A stretch of 64,000 nt of DNA from Proteromonas lacertae (taxonomy: Eukaryota > Sar > Bigyra > Opalinata > Proteromonadidae), in contig NGBS01001178.1 in NCBI GenBank assembly GCA_002245135.1, forward strand, positions 86,802 to 150,801, read 5' to 3'. Position numbers and translations under genes: made by a program. Below the pieces are notes generated by a model. It ran no database searches. It saw nothing but the letters and a program-made list of their open reading frames with translations, and had not been told where the DNA came from. Shown here in pieces: positions 1 to 12,660 of the stretch. The number at the start of each line of letters is the position of its first letter. Position 1 is the stretch's first letter.

Positions 1-685
1 TTGGAAAACATCCATCATTATCACATCTATACTCACAGGACTATGTATTTTTGTTACAAATGCTTGAAAAGAAGCCTATGAGAATAAATATGCATAAAAT
101 ACATATGGTATAGGTGAAAATGGTGTGATTTGAAAAGACGATAATAATACTATTGCAATGTAAATAACGATAGAAAATACATTTCAATGTATATTCAGGA
201 GGGAAAAATAAAATGGACAAAACATACCACACAAACTGGGACGATGTAAACTCTTCTATATATTTATGTATAAGTGTATATACTATATATTGAGCCTAAA
301 GCTAAATTTACAGGATTTGTCCCTGATATACCACGAATTATATTTGTAGGTGTGACAATCGTACTGTTATTAATATATCATAGATTTAATATACTATTTT
401 GATTTAATATCGTAATACAGTTTGAAAAAGTGTTCGATTTCTTCATTGTTTACTATAGTTTAATATCACAAACTTTTATACGGTATAAGTACTTGGCTAG
501 CAACAAACTATTACCACCTAATTCATCAGACATTATCGCTTGTGTTTTGGAATTCTTTCATATCGTTTCTTTTTATTGTCTCTCAAGCTATAGTCAAGCT
601 TCTCTTCATTTTTTTGAAAAGAACTTATTAGTTGTGCAATTATCTTGCAAAAATATTATATCTGTCGTATTAAGAGTAAATTGAC
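1..685. other. No confidently supported gene; possible tail of a membrane protein
   Basis: I find no recognisable gene here. On the plus strand a hydrophobic open frame runs from about 430 to 684, just after a splice-acceptor-like taatacag at 413-420. A second short open stretch follows about position 293. Both are rich in F, I, L and Y and could be exons of a membrane protein whose beginning lies left of the window. Against this, the frame ends one base before the start codon of the next gene and its composition is close to that of random AT-rich DNA. Treat this as unassigned, possibly decayed sequence. Confidence 0.25.
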
Positions 686-1817
686 ATGATATTGTTTTGT
701 GAGGCATTCTATGGAGGATCTCACCAACAATTTATTGATCTATTACATTTAGAATATTCCGATAGTGATTTGATTATTTTATCACCCAAAAAGTTCCATT
801 GGAGGATGAGGTATTAATATTCTGATAATAATCTATACTGTAAATATAGAACATCATCATATGAGTTGTCATTGATAATACCACGTGGAAAAGAGTATGA
901 TAAATTATTTGTATCATCTACTTTTAATCTATGTGAATTATTAGGTTTAAGACCAGATCTATTAAAATGTAAGAAATTTTTATACTTTCATGAAAATCAA
1001 TTAGCATATCCAAAGCAAAAGAAACAAGAAAGAGATGTTCAATTTGGTTTAAATCAAAGTTCTATCTTGTGTAGTTGCAGATCACATATTATTCAATTCA
1101 CAATACAATTTAAACTCTTTTTATGAAATGATACCAACATTTTTAAATTCTTTTCCATACAAAATTGAAGTTGACTTAATATCTTTAATGTACAAGTCAA
1201 CAGTATTATATTACCCAATACAAAAGCCAATAGTTCCTTCTACTATCAATTGTACAATAGATAAACCTATTAATATAGTGTGGCCACATAGATGGGAGCA
1301 TGACAAGAATCCCGACTCATTCTTCAAAGTTTTATATAAACTTGATGAAAAAAACATTCAATTCACCTTAACAGTAATTGGTGAAAAGTATGAAGACTCG
1401 CCTGAAATATTTACTGAAGCAAAATTGAAATTATCTAAACATATAAAACATTGGGGATATGTACAGTCAAAAGAAGATTATTGGAAGTTATTATTTGAAA
1501 GTAATGTTGCTGTTTCTACTGCTAATCATGAATTTTATGGTGTAAGTATGTTAGAGTGTTGTTTAGCTGGATGTTTTGTATTATGTCCTAATAGGTTGTC
1601 GTATCCTTTTATATTCTCCAAAGAGCATTTATATACGACTGATACTCAATTGTATAAGAAATTGAAAGATATATGTGTAAGGCCAAGTGAAATTTTGAAT
1701 GATTATAGAAAGAGTGGTTTATATGAAGATTACAAACAACAGACTGTTGAGTCTATTTCGAATTATCAATGGCAGCACTTGAAAACAAATTATGATTATC
1801 TTTTGAAGATTAATTAG
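686..1817 (+). CDS. GTDC1: tRNA-queuosine alpha-mannosyltransferase (GTDC1/QTMAN family), broken by one frameshift
   Basis: Family enzymes transfer mannose from GDP-mannose onto the queuosine of tRNA-Asp in the cytoplasm. Exon 1 is 686-810, a 39-bp intron (GTATTA...TAG) is 811-849, and exon 2 is 850-1817. Seen directly: the N-terminal FCEAFYGGSH signature and KFHWRMR; LRPDL...FLYFHENQLAYP; then, in another frame, VLSCVVADHILFNS, VWPHRWEHDKNPDSFFKVL, HWGYVQSKEDY and TANHEFYGVSMLE in the C-terminal GT-B donor half. The order matches GTDC1 throughout. The frame changes at 1056-1058 (run of three A), where one extra base is present. The C-terminal 229 residues continue in the +1 frame. Spliced length would be about 363 aa, shorter than vertebrate GTDC1 because the variable insert before the WPHRWEHD motif is missing. 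Family assignment is strong; whether the gene is functional depends on whether the shift is real. Confidence 0.9.
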
Positions 1818-1979
1818 TATTTATTCTATTTATAACTTTAGTATAACTACTTTTTTGTTTGGAAGTCTAAAAAAAGTACCTATTTTGCCTTTTAAAATTA
1901 AGGAATGGATATTGTTCGGCTTGAATGAATGAAAAAAAACTGAATGATATTTTTTAATTGAATATGTCAGAATCTCTTG

Positions 1980-3032
1980 ATGGAAACTCTTTTCTTTTGG
2001 CGCAGTGCATATTTCGTATATCCTCTTTGTTATAGTATGTTAGTAAATAAGGAAGAGGTTGACTATCTTCAAAAGTTGTACAAGATACTCATAATACAAA
2101 CGTATAATAATTCCATTCTATAAATTAGACCACATTTGCAACCAACAAATATTATAAAATCAGCCGTAGGAACGAATATAATAAATATCTCTTTAGGATC
2201 TATTTTTCGTATATATAATTTCCATTTTTTTAATACAATGATAGATGATATGACTTTTCAAGATTTTTTCTGGTATACTATGTCAATTATTTTCATGGAT
2301 ATTTCCGATATGCTTAAAATTATTCTTGCATCCTTTCAAATATCTCCATACAATCCAATATCATACATAGACCTTTTTAATTTCTTTGTAAAGATTAATT
2401 CAATAACACCAGTAATGGATACTATTTTAAGAGGATTACCACAACGAAACAAACAATTTATTATGTTTGATGAACTAATAGAAATATATAAGACAAAACC
2501 GGAATATTTTGTGTTAATAGATGATTTAAAAAAGGAATTTAAAGATTATATAGGCAATGATTTTTGTAATACAATTAAAGAAAGAATATTACATATTGAT
2601 GAAATAAAAAATTATCAAGATACACATGGGACTTATCCTTCTGAACCTTGTACATATAAATTAAAGAATATATTGCTAAAAACACCACCGAAATATAGGT
2701 ATGATTATTCAATCTCACTCTCTTTACTTCCTTCTACGATTGATAAACTATGTAGGTGTTATTGTAGTAAATATATGAAAAATTGTGGACAGAGAAGGTC
2801 GTCTATGCATCCTTTGAGGAAATCTAAGTTTATCGAAGCTTCAGCTACTGTGAATCCATTAAATCTTAAGAGAAAGAAAACTACTGTTGATAATGATAAT
2901 GTAAGTGTTCCAAGATCAAGAAGAAGCCAAATGAACCAGTCGTTCATTGAGGTGATGTCTAATACTTCTGATAGGAATTTGAATCACACTGTTCATACAA
3001 ATAGAGCATCCATAATTCCTATACAGAATTGA
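1980..3032 (+). CDS. Hypothetical protein, two exons
   Basis: I do not recognise this gene. I chose ATG 1980 because exon 1 (1980-2101) joins in frame, across a 27-bp GTATAA...TTAG intron (2102-2128), to a long open frame (2129-3032). That frame has no ATG near its start, so an upstream exon is needed. The product is about 341 aa. The N-terminal two thirds are hydrophobic to amphipathic and probably helical. The C-terminal ~100 residues are basic and Ser/Thr/Asn-rich (RSSMHPLRKSKF, LKRKKT, PRSRRSQ), looking like a disordered or nuclear-localising tail. A short Cys cluster (CRCYCSKYMKNC) lies at the junction. It sits in the same orientation between the GTDC1 and TMEM260 homologues. No function is proposed. 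Confidence 0.7.
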
Positions 3033-3144
3033 AATATACTTATTAATTTAAATAAGTGATAATGTGTATTGTTGATGTATATTTATATTTATTTAATTGA
3101 TTAATTGTGTATTTGAATGTTTTGTGTTTGTTTTAAATAAAGAG

Positions 3145-5562
3145 ATGATGAAATATTCTATAATACAAATTTGCTGTATTTTTGTGTGTATTAGGATGTA
3201 TCCTCACTTTTTTGCTTCTATCTCTTTCATTTTATCATTTATCTATTATGCAACAAATGTTTATCCTACTATAAGTGTTGGTAATCCAGGTGAATATATT
3301 ACAGCTGCTTATACTTTTGGTAATACTTATCCTCCAGGATATCCAACATATATTATGTTAGCTCAAATATTTCTATTAAATCCATATGGAAATATAGCTT
3401 GGAAACTCAATATAATGTCAGCATTTTTGTCATCTTTAGTTTCTATGTTTGTTTATTTAATTTTAGAGTTGATATATGATAAACCGTCATTTAATATGTA
3501 TAATATATATATATTATTCGTCTATTGTTAATATATAGATCAGTTTGTAATTTCACACTTTCTATGTGGTATACAATGTCACACACAGCAAAATATTATG
3601 CAGCAGTAGCAGATGTATTCTCATTAAATGCAATGTTATATACACTGTTGTTATATACATTTTTATATTCATCTAAATATCAATCAAAGTATAGTAATAA
3701 TTGGTTCTATTTAATATGTGGTTTAAGTTGTACCTGTCATCACACATTAATATTTATGGTAATTCCATTATTTGTATTTCACATATTAATCATATTTATC
3801 AATATAAATAAAGGTAATTGTTTTGATTATAAATATACAATTCAACATATTTTCAATATGTTTTTGTTCTTATTTATTGGATTATCTCCATATTTTTTCT
3901 TATTTGAATTAGATGAAAATAGACCGATCGGAAGTTGGGGAGATTTATCAACATGGAGTGGTTTTTTGAAACATATTTTAAGATATGAAATTAATAATGA
4001 ATATTATTTACCACCTAAAATTAATATAACCTCGCAGTTGTATAATTCAAATTTTTGGAAGACAGTTAATGAAAAACAATACAAATACTATATGATTCCA
4101 ATTACAACAATTATATTTATAATCTTTCTAACTATTCCATATTTATATAAAATGATAAATATATCAAATCACTTAAAACATTGGAATGAGAATAGAAAAT
4201 CATTTACATATCATTTATACTTTATTATCACCAATTCATTTTTATATTATTATTTAGTGTATAAGAATTATAAAGGTCTGGAAGGCCATTTATTTCCTAC
4301 TAATACATATCAATACTGGATGGTATTGTTTATTAATTTGTCAATATTATTATCATTCATGATAAACATTATTCTTAGTTGCTTTAGTGTATTTTGGTGG
4401 TTTATTTGTATATTTTTTTATTGTTTTATTTAGTAGATGTGGAAATTATATTATCAGCTGCTTTATTGAAATATCAATATGATAATTTCAGTTATTTTCA
4501 ATTCAGAGATCATGATTTCGCTGAGAAAACTCTGGGATTTATATATGACAAAACACTACCTAATTCTTTAATACTAATGAATGATTATCTATATTATGGA
4601 ATGTTGAGATATTATTTCTATTGCTACAGAATTGATAAAACTAAAACTTTATATTTTCCTTTACAAATGGGAATGAATTGGTATTTAGAAAGAGATGAAG
4701 AACAACCAAAACAACGAATAAGAGTACAAACAAAACAATTTCTCAAACCTAATACAAAAGGTTTGAGTATTATAACGGATAAAATTTCTAAAATGAATTT
4801 TCAGCATTATAGAGCTATATATTCTGATATTCTTACATTCTTATATACTCCTGTTATTTCAATAGTTGATAAACACAATACTTCATTGCTTTTACCTCAA
4901 CATTTGTTGTTTAGATATTTTCCAGATGATGAAACTATTTATCAAGCGAAATTATGGACTGAAACTGTTATTGAACAGTATTATACACTTAAAGATGTTA
5001 TTATTAAGTATTATCCAGCTCCAATGTATATATATATATATATATATATTTATTAAAATAAATAGATATGTTTTACCTCCTGAAGATATTCTATTATCAA
5101 AAATTTGTTTGATAATTTGAATTGTTTGATTGTTCAATTAGCTAATTTTATAGATTTAGTTGAAAATAATAGGTTTGAATATATCAATAACTTTTATACC
5201 TTAGCAATTGATTATTTCAAGTTAATTCTGCATTATGAAATACATCATCGTATTATCTGTAATTATATATTTATTTAATAGCAACACCTGGAATTATTAC
5301 AAAAATGGAAGAATATATACCTTATATGAGGAAATACTTGAAAACAGAGTTGGAACAGAGAATAAAGATATATTATTCCACAAAATTGTTTATTGATTTG
5401 AATATATGTGATAATGAAGAGAAATATGTAGAGTTTCTACTGTTATTCAAAAAATATATGACAGGATACAGGAAGAAAGATACTTTGAATTATTTGAAGG
5501 ATTTAGAGCTGTATGTTGATTACAGAGAAGCTATTGAATCACAAATTGCTGAGTATTTGTGA
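3145..5562 (+). CDS. TMEM260: TMEM260/DUF2723-family membrane glycosyltransferase, one probable frameshift
   Basis: TMEM260 proteins are ER polytopic C-type glycosyltransferases; the human enzyme O-mannosylates IPT domains of plexins and receptor tyrosine kinases. Signature seen: VGNPGEYITAAYTFGN followed by YPPGYPTYIMLAQIF in the first lumenal loop (family: GDSGELxTAA...HPPGYP), then GSWGDLSTWSGFLKHILR, and a soluble C-terminal part with LPNSLILMNDYLYYGMLRY. The usual first loop acid is Asn here (GNPGE rather than GDSGE). Introns: 3498-3538, 4387-4433 (GTGTAT donor), 5026-5065 (TA repeat), 5250-5281. The start at 3145 is the first ATG of a hydrophobic leader. After the third intron the frame fails at an A run (5099-5103). 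Conserved-looking sequence resumes in another frame and ends at 5562. An alternative acceptor (AAG at 5082-5084) would also restore frame, so error and unusual splicing cannot be separated. Confidence 0.85.
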
Positions 5563-5740
5563 GGAGTATAATATGTTGTTTATTAATTTATTTATTTTTG
5601 TTTTATATAAGTGATTTTTACAATAATACATACTTAAAAAATTCTCGCAATGGTAATTTTGATGAAAAAAGAGAAAAAAAAGAATATAATGACAAGCAAA
5701 GGCTTGTTTCAAAAGAAAATCGAAAAAGTGAAAAATTAAT

Positions 5741-7767
5741 ATGGACAACTACACTGTAATTCGATCTTTAGGTACTGGTTCTTTTGGTACTGCAGAATTA
5801 GTGAGACGTAAGTCAGATAAAGAATTTTTAGTGATAAAACGAATAATGATCGAAAATATTAAAGATTTAGAGGCAAGTGATTGTCAGAATGAAGTATATT
5901 TGATATTTATTATATATGTCCTATATAATAGGTTGAGGTACTTAAGAAACTAGATCATCCAAACATTATCAAATATTATGGTTCTTTTTACGATAAACAA
6001 AGTTTTAACATAGTAATCGAGTATGCTGATGGTGGTGATCTGTCTAATAAAATAGCTCTAGCAAAAGAAAAGAGTGAGTATAATTATCTCTATCAGTTAT
6101 ACATGTAGATATCTCCAAGAAGATGAAATTCTCTATATTTTCGCCCAAATATGTTCAGCCATCAAGACAATGCATCATAAACACATACTTCATCGAGATC
6201 TCAAAACTCAAAATATATTTTTGACTAAATCACTTATTGTAAAATTAGGTGATTTCGGCATATCAAAAATACTTACAAATACTACAGATTGTGCTAAAAC
6301 AATGATAGGCACACCATATTATATGAGTCCTGAATTATGTGAAGACACTCCTTACAATACAAAATCTGATATTTGGAGTTTGGGATGTGTTCTATATGAA
6401 ATGACTACTACAAATAGAGCGTTTAATGCGAATAATATTTGTGCAGTTGTTATGAAGATATTAAGTGGTAAATATCCACCTATTCCTGACAGATATTCAG
6501 ATGGGTTAAGATTATTAATAAGTATATATATATATATTCAACTAATTTTATTATTTATTATATTTATTTATTGTTATTAGATCGAATGTTACAATTAGAT
6601 CCAAAGAAAAGACCGTCAATCGATGAAATTGTTGCTAGTCCAATCGTCCAAAATGCTTTAACCAATTGGGGACAATTAACCCAAACCATCAAAGCCAATA
6701 ATAGAATATTCGGATCAAGATCTTCATCCTCTCCTAAACGAAGTAATAAAAAGAATTTAATAACAAGTCCATCACCAGCTAATGGCATGGGAAGAAAACA
6801 GCCATATAACCAAGTAAATGATGATCCTACAACTCCATCATCAGCATTATATTTAACACGAAGAAAAGGAGAAATAAAAGCATTTGCTGATAAGTATGTC
6901 AATCCAGAGCAAAGAGACAAGATAATGGCTGATAGAGAAAGAGTTAAATTGGAAAAAGAGAAAAAAGAAGAAGAAAAAGAATCTGAAATACTGAAAGAAA
7001 AAGAGTTAAAACAATTGGCAAGAGAAAGAAAGAAACAAATTGAATATGAAAGACAAGAGAAAGCAAAAGCATTAAAAGAGCATGATAAAGAATTCCATAA
7101 GAAAATGAAATCAGTAAAACCAACACTATCAATTTCACAATTAAAAAGAGAAGCACGAAAAAATAATAAAGTTCATTCAGCAGATGATTTTACTGTTGAA
7201 ATATGCATTCCAAATATGACAAAATCTCAAGTAGTTGAATCTAAATCTGAATCTTCATTAAATGAACCACCACCAATTGTTATTGAAAGAGATAATAATT
7301 ATAGAAATAATAATAGAAAATATTCATCTTCTGAAAGTAAATCTGATTTGAATAATGATGATATTGATACTGTTGTAATACATAAAAATTTAGTTGATGA
7401 TTATTCAACTCCATCTACACCAGATATTGGTCAATGTGATGAAGTTTATAACTGTGAAAAAGAGAATGAATTGGCTATTGAAATGAGTAAATTAAAAAAT
7501 GCAAAACCATCCACACCTGAATCTCATTCTTCTACTAATACTACTACAGCTAATAATGAAGAAGAAGAACCACTTGGAACAAAAATAGAAAAGTTAAAAA
7601 CTCAATGTGAAAAAGCCTTAGGTTTTGATTTATTTATGGAGTTATATAGATATCTGAGAGATCATACTGGTGATACATTTGCACCTGATTTTGTACCTTC
7701 TGATAAAGTGATGTATGTAAGTAGAGTGTTGAGAATAATATCCTATGAGAATGAACTGTTTAAGTAA
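5741..7767 (+). CDS. NIMA-related serine/threonine kinase (NEK)
   Basis: NEK kinases act in mitosis and in basal body and cilium control. Exons 5741-5893, 5932-6077, 6109-6521 and 6581-7767 give 632 aa; introns are 38, 31 and 59 bp. The kinase domain is N-terminal (about residues 4-255). It has a glycine loop LGTGSFG, VIKR with the catalytic Lys, HILHRDLKTQNIFL, GDFGISK, an activation loop ending GTPYYMSPE, and SDIWSLGCVLYEM. All catalytic residues are present. The HRDLK...NIFL plus GTPYYMSPE pattern is typical of NEKs. After the kinase come a Ser/Lys-rich linker, a strongly charged predicted coiled coil (roughly 300-390), a low-complexity Ser/Asn region and a conserved-looking C-terminal helical block (GFDLFMELYRYLRDHTGD). 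NEK subfamily is not resolved. The gene is intact. Confidence 0.93.
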
Positions 7768-7930
7768 AAGAAAGAATGGGTTTTAAATAAAAAATAAAAA
7801 AAGAAAGAGTATATAGATATTTTCTATTTTTGTTCTGATTTTGTTTGTGTTTTGTTTGTATTATTTAATAATTAACAGTATAAAATTTATAGTATCTTGG
7901 GTTATATTGATAAAGAAGGTGACAATTTAG
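7768..7930. other. Intergenic, AT-rich
   Basis: Downstream region of the NEK gene up to the left end of the inverted duplication. It is T-rich, with no open frame or RNA gene that I can support. The 320 bp that follow (7931-8253) are noncoding but are conserved in the opposite arm, so they probably hold the promoter of the BTB-SPRY gene. Confidence 0.5.
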
Positions 7931-10370
7931 CAGATATTACACTACAAGTTAAAATATCTATTTATATCTCTTATACATTCTATAAATATTCAACTCCATC
8001 AATAAATATTAAATATCATCTACATTATGTTTATATCACATTTCATTATCAAAAACACTAACTAACACTAAAAATTAACATTCATCATTTATATCATCAC
8101 AACATATACAATATACATTAATAAATCACAATTGAGTATTATTGTCTTTATCACACCTTCTGCAATTGAATTAAATCACATTTTAAGTTTGGGGTTATTC
8201 AAAATTTTGATAAAAATTGAATTTCGTTATTTTTGTTTTATATTTACATAAAGATGATAATAAAAGTGAATAAAGCAATAAGAGAAGAGGGGTATATTTT
8301 GTATTTATTTTTATGATAGATTATGTCGAAAATTGGTCGAAAGTGGTTTTGGTGATATAGAAGTGAAGATTAGAGATAATCGAATAATGTCAATCAAATC
8401 AATTTTAGTGAATGGAAATGAAACTGTAAAGAAACTGTTGTTAGATAGTGAGTTTGTTGGAGTTTTCGAGTTATATGAAGAAATCGAAGAAATTGGATAT
8501 TATGAGATGGAGAAATACTACAGTGGTGGTGAACTGATAATCTGTAAAGAGAGTGTATGTGAAGTGTTGATGTTTTGTTTATGTTATAGTGAAAAAGAGA
8601 TAATAAATGATTGTTATGAATTTATGAAGAATAATATAGATGATGAAGTATTAATGAAGTTAATTCATATATGTAATGTATTTGGTGGATGTTTGAGAGA
8701 GATAGAAGACTTGAAAAATATGGAAATAGAAAAGCGAGGATATAAATATTTATATAAGAATGAATATTTGTTGAGATTAGAAATGAATAATTTGATGGAG
8801 ATATTAAATATGAAAGATGTGATAATAGTGAATGAGTTATGGTTATTAAATCGATTATTCGAATGGTATAAATTCCAAAAGAATAAGAAAGAAAATAAAG
8901 AGATAGAAGATGATTTTAAACAATTGATAGAAGAAGATATTGATGGTGAAAAGATAAAAGAGAAAGAGATGGAAAAAGAGAATAAAGAAATGTTGAAAGA
9001 AATGAAAATAGAATTAAAAGAGAATGAATGTAAAAATCATATAGAAATATATTTAATAAAAGATGAGAGAATTCAAAATGTAATAATCAACAATTACAAT
9101 GAAGATAAAGATGATGAAGACTTTAATGAAGAAGAAAGAGAAATATTGGATAAAATGAAAGAAGAAGAATTGAATGATGAAATAATGTGTATATTAGAAA
9201 TGGATAATATAAAAATGACCGAAATAGTATTGATGATAATGAAATATAAAAATATGAAAAAGGAAAGTATAAATACTAAAAATATATTTAAATAGAATAT
9301 ATCTCAAATATCGAAAAGAGAAATCTATTGGAAAGATTATGTATAGAATATAATGAGAATAAAAGAAATCAAACAATGAAATGTTTATGTTTGTTTGTTG
9401 ATGATAAAAAGAATGATTCAATAATAGAAGAAGTATGTGGAAAAGAAATTCTTTATAGAATATTGAATGAAGATAATTGTCTAAACTCCAAATCTAAAGA
9501 AATATTAACAGAATATATAAAAGAGAATAAACTGAGTTTAAAAGAAGAAGAAGAAATGATAGAAATAATGAAAGATAAAGAATTATTGAAAGAATTAAAA
9601 ACAAAAGAAATCACATCATTTTCATATCCTCAATCAGAATATTTATTTGGATTAAATGAAGAAATATCAATAATTCCATCATTTGATGGAAATCGATGTG
9701 AATTTTCAATCAATCCTTCATTGCCAGATGGAATGATGATAGAAAAAGAAAATGGAATAATTAATGGAAAAATGAATAAAGAAATCAAAAATAGAGAATA
9801 TGAAATAAGTTGTAAGAATATTGTAAATGAAAAGAAATTTAAAATATCATTAGAAATTCGGATTAAATTCACAGAATTATACAAAAGTGATGGAATATCA
9901 ATCTCAAATAATGGAAAATTAATAACAAATACAATTTATGGTTTTAATCATTGTTATTTGAATTTGAAAATGGAAGATGGAGTTTATCATATCAGATATC
10001 AATTTCATCAAAATGAATATGAAGATGATTATGATTCAATTATGTTAGGATTATCAACTGATAATACATATTCTGAAGATAATATTTTTGAAGAATCAAC
10101 AACATGTAATTATAAAGCATCTTATGGTAAAAGTAGATATATTACTTATTATTGTCAAATTGGAAGAGTTGTTAATAAAAATCCTAATATCAAAAATCAT
10201 GGAGATGGTTCAATTTATGAAGTGATTGTTAATATGAATAAAAGAGAATTTTGGATAAGTCATAATAATTCATCTCCTGTTTTACTTGTTAAAGATTTAC
10301 CTACTCCATTATATCCTTATGCGGTGTTAGGTGAATATAATTCACTTGAATTATTATCAGTTTCTCATCA
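7931..10370 (+). repeat. Left arm of a 2.44-kb inverted duplication
   Basis: This stretch reads, as reverse complement, across 12668-15104. The match begins at cagatatt (7931) and ends in ctcatca just before the stop codon of the enclosed gene. The arms are 2,440 and 2,437 bp and are separated by about 2.3 kb that contains a MYB gene. They carry the whole BTB/SPRY gene plus about 320 bp of upstream sequence. Similarity is very high in the promoter and N-terminal half and drops in parts of the SPRY exon. Confidence 0.9.
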
Positions 10371-10374
10371 TTGA
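8254..10374 (+). CDS. BTB - putative Ig (He_PIG) - SPRY protein, copy A
   Basis: Exons 8254-8291, 8320-9266 and 9296-10374 give 687 aa; introns are 28 bp (GTATAT...GATAG) and 29 bp (GTATAA...AATAG). The tiny first exon supplies the ATG; without it the long frame has none. A BTB/POZ-like domain (about residues 18-115: GDIEVKIRD...IKSILVNGNE) is followed by an acidic helical BACK-like region to about 330. A putative Ig domain lies near 437-510 (FSINPSLPDGMMIEKENGIING, the PSLPxGL...GxIxG pattern). A C-terminal SPRY/B30.2 domain covers about 525-680 (IGRVVNKNPN, GDGSIYEVIV, FWISHNN). By family, BTB plus SPRY suggests a CUL3 adaptor with a recognition surface, but that is inference. The second exon has almost no stop-free competition on the minus strand and the same length as copy B. 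Confidence 0.85.
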
Positions 10375-10662
10375 AGTTAGATAATATGAAAATTTTAACA
10401 TTTACATTCTTCATAATGTGTTGTTATTAATATTAACTCAAAAACAAAGAAAACATAAATAGTTTAAATTGAAATTAAGTTTAACTATTTTTGAAATCAA
10501 GCGTTGTTTATTACGAAAAAGCAGATAAATAAATAATATAAGATAACAATTGTATGTGTATATGAGTGAGAATATAACCCTATACAATCAACATGATTAT
10601 AAAAAATGTCAAAAACTATTATTTACAGCAAATTAATCCTTTATTGGTATTTTATTATCATC

Positions 10663-12341
10663 TTACTCTTTCTTTATATCATTTATTTCTGTTACATTAT
10701 CAATTCTTTTAAAATCAGGAAATCTTTGAGAAAAAGGTAAATCAAATTGAATATTATTCTCTTCAATAGATTGAAAAAAATGTTTCAGTGAAAATAAAGG
10801 ATTTTCTAATTCATCAATGTATTTAGGTTTATAAAAATAATCAACTGATTGATATTGAACATAGGACAATTCAATACTTCCACAATCATTACTCATTGGT
10901 ATATTCATTATATTACCATTTGGATAAAAAGGTATATAATAAGGCATTCCATCATTTTGTAATTGAATATTTGATGAAATATTAGAATTAGGAGAAGGAG
11001 GAGGAGGAGGAGGAGATGGTTGTGGAATTAGAGGTGTTAATATAATTGGTTGTTGTTGTTGTTGTTGTTGTTCAACAGGTATCAAAGCAGGAAAATCATT
11101 CTGTAAGCAATCTTCCATATCTTCATGTATAGTTGGAGGTGGAGGTAACTTAATACCATACATTGCAGATGGTTCTTCCTGTTGTTGCTGCTGTAAATGT
11201 AATTCTAACATTTGTTGCTGTATTAATTGTTGTTGTTGTTGAAATTGATGTAATTGTGAATTAGATGTTTGAGATGGATTTGATTGTATATTATTATTAT
11301 TATTATTATTATTATTTACATTTGCCATATTCACTGCCAGTTGCTGTGGTTGTTGAGGAATATTTGATAAAGGAACAGGTAAAGTGTTTATTGGATTTGT
11401 TCTAATCATTGAACTAGCTGTTGGAATACAGAAAATATTATTACGACGATTGAATTTATGATTTTCTAATTTGTTATAAAGTATTATTCCTTTTCTTAAA
11501 CTATAAGGATTTAATTCATATTTCGATATTTGTGAAAATCTATTAATTTCATTTTGTATTACTTTTGTTAGAAATAATTCATTCGTTTTGTCATCTTCTT
11601 TTTCACCATCTTCTATATCTATTCTACATCCTTCATTCATTGATAATTTGAGTGAAATAGATTTTATATTCTTCAGAACATTTTTTGTTGAATTAATGAT
11701 TGGGTATAATTGCTTGGATTTCGATATTTCATCTAATATTTCTTCATTAGTATAGAATTCTCTATTAATACATTAAATATATTATTAATATATACATAGG
11801 TCCTTCATCTAGATAATTAGTTAGCTTCTTAAATCGGTTTTTAATCTGCAATTCCGATCTTCTGTTCATATTTTGTCTTATTAATCTCCACTGATTACCA
11901 TATTGTTTAGATAAATCTAATAATAATTGATCTTCCTTTTCAGTCCATGGAGCTTTATTGATTTTTGGATCAAGTTGGTTAGTAAAATGATCTCTACACT
12001 GCTTTCCTGTACGATTTGGTAGATCACTTGCTATTTCTGACCAATTTCCTTCTCCATATACTTGTATTAGTTCTAATAACTTCTTATCTTCCTCTGCTGT
12101 CCATGCGCCCTATTAAACAGTTAGTTGATAATATACCGTCTTTTTATTAGTCAATTGTATATATCTCATTTTATAATCTGTTGCTGATTTGGAAGGGTCT
12201 AAAAAATGAGGAGCGTCAGCCCAATTCTGTTTATATTCTTTTGCGTAGTTTAATAATTTCTTATTTCAATATATTTTGATAAATATATACATTATCTTCT
12301 TCTGGTGTCCATATAATCTCTCGGCTTTCTTCGCAAAACAT
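10663..12341 (-). CDS. MYB (R2R3/3R-like) transcription factor with polyQ/polyN tail
   Basis: Exons (minus) 12341-12291, 12259-12137, 12109-11796 and 11761-10663 give 528 aa. Introns are 31, 27 and 34 bp; the first uses an unusual AAG acceptor. Three SANT/MYB repeats lie at the N-terminus: IIWTPEEDNKLLNYA (degenerate first repeat), GAWTAEEDKKLLELIQVYGEGNW...RTGKQCRDHF, then APWTEKEDQLLLDLSKQYGNQWRLI...IKNRFKKL. The regularly spaced tryptophans and the GKQCR/IKNRF recognition helices support sequence-specific DNA binding. The C-terminal 350 residues are low complexity, with polyN, several polyQ and polyP tracts, as in a transactivation domain. The gene sits in the spacer between the two inverted BTB-SPRY copies and points toward copy A. 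It is intact. Confidence 0.9.
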
Positions 12342-12660
12342 AATTTAAAAATTTGGGGTATTTGAAAAGAATTTCCGAAAACCTGAAAAGAAAATTATAC
12401 ACAATTGCATAAATATATCATTCAGTTGTTTATGTAGCCCTAAAAATTGTTTTATAGCTTGCATAAAACTATAAATTTTCAGTGAAGTAGTTATTTTGCT
12501 TGTAACTCTTACATTGCGCTTTACAGCCATCTTAGAACTACAGAGGGGTATATTATCTAACTAAAGATGCAATAAACATAACAGGTTATGACAACTAGCT
12601 TAAAGATGGAAATAACCCTATAAACAAATTTGAAAATACAACATGATATAAATGATAGTA
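12342..12660. other. Gene-free spacer
   Basis: About 320 bp between the MYB start codon and the end of BTB-SPRY copy B. A 61-codon minus-strand frame is present but has no recognisable motif, and I do not call it. The stretch presumably contains the MYB promoter. Confidence 0.4.

Noticed and set aside
41-232. Minus-strand hydrophobic 63-codon frame
   Set aside because: No motif, AT-driven composition, near the window edge; not distinguishable from chance.
5559-5759. Short plus-strand frame upstream of the NEK gene
   Set aside because: Overlaps the TMEM260 stop and the NEK start, with no family resemblance; more likely 5' untranslated sequence.
9194-9421. Minus-strand frames opposite the BTB-SPRY genes
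   Set aside because: They are antisense shadows of acidic Lys/Glu codons (reading as Phe/Ile/Ser runs) and span the splice sites.
12345-12530. 61-codon minus-strand frame upstream of MYB
   Set aside because: Lies in the MYB promoter region and has no recognisable feature or partner exon.
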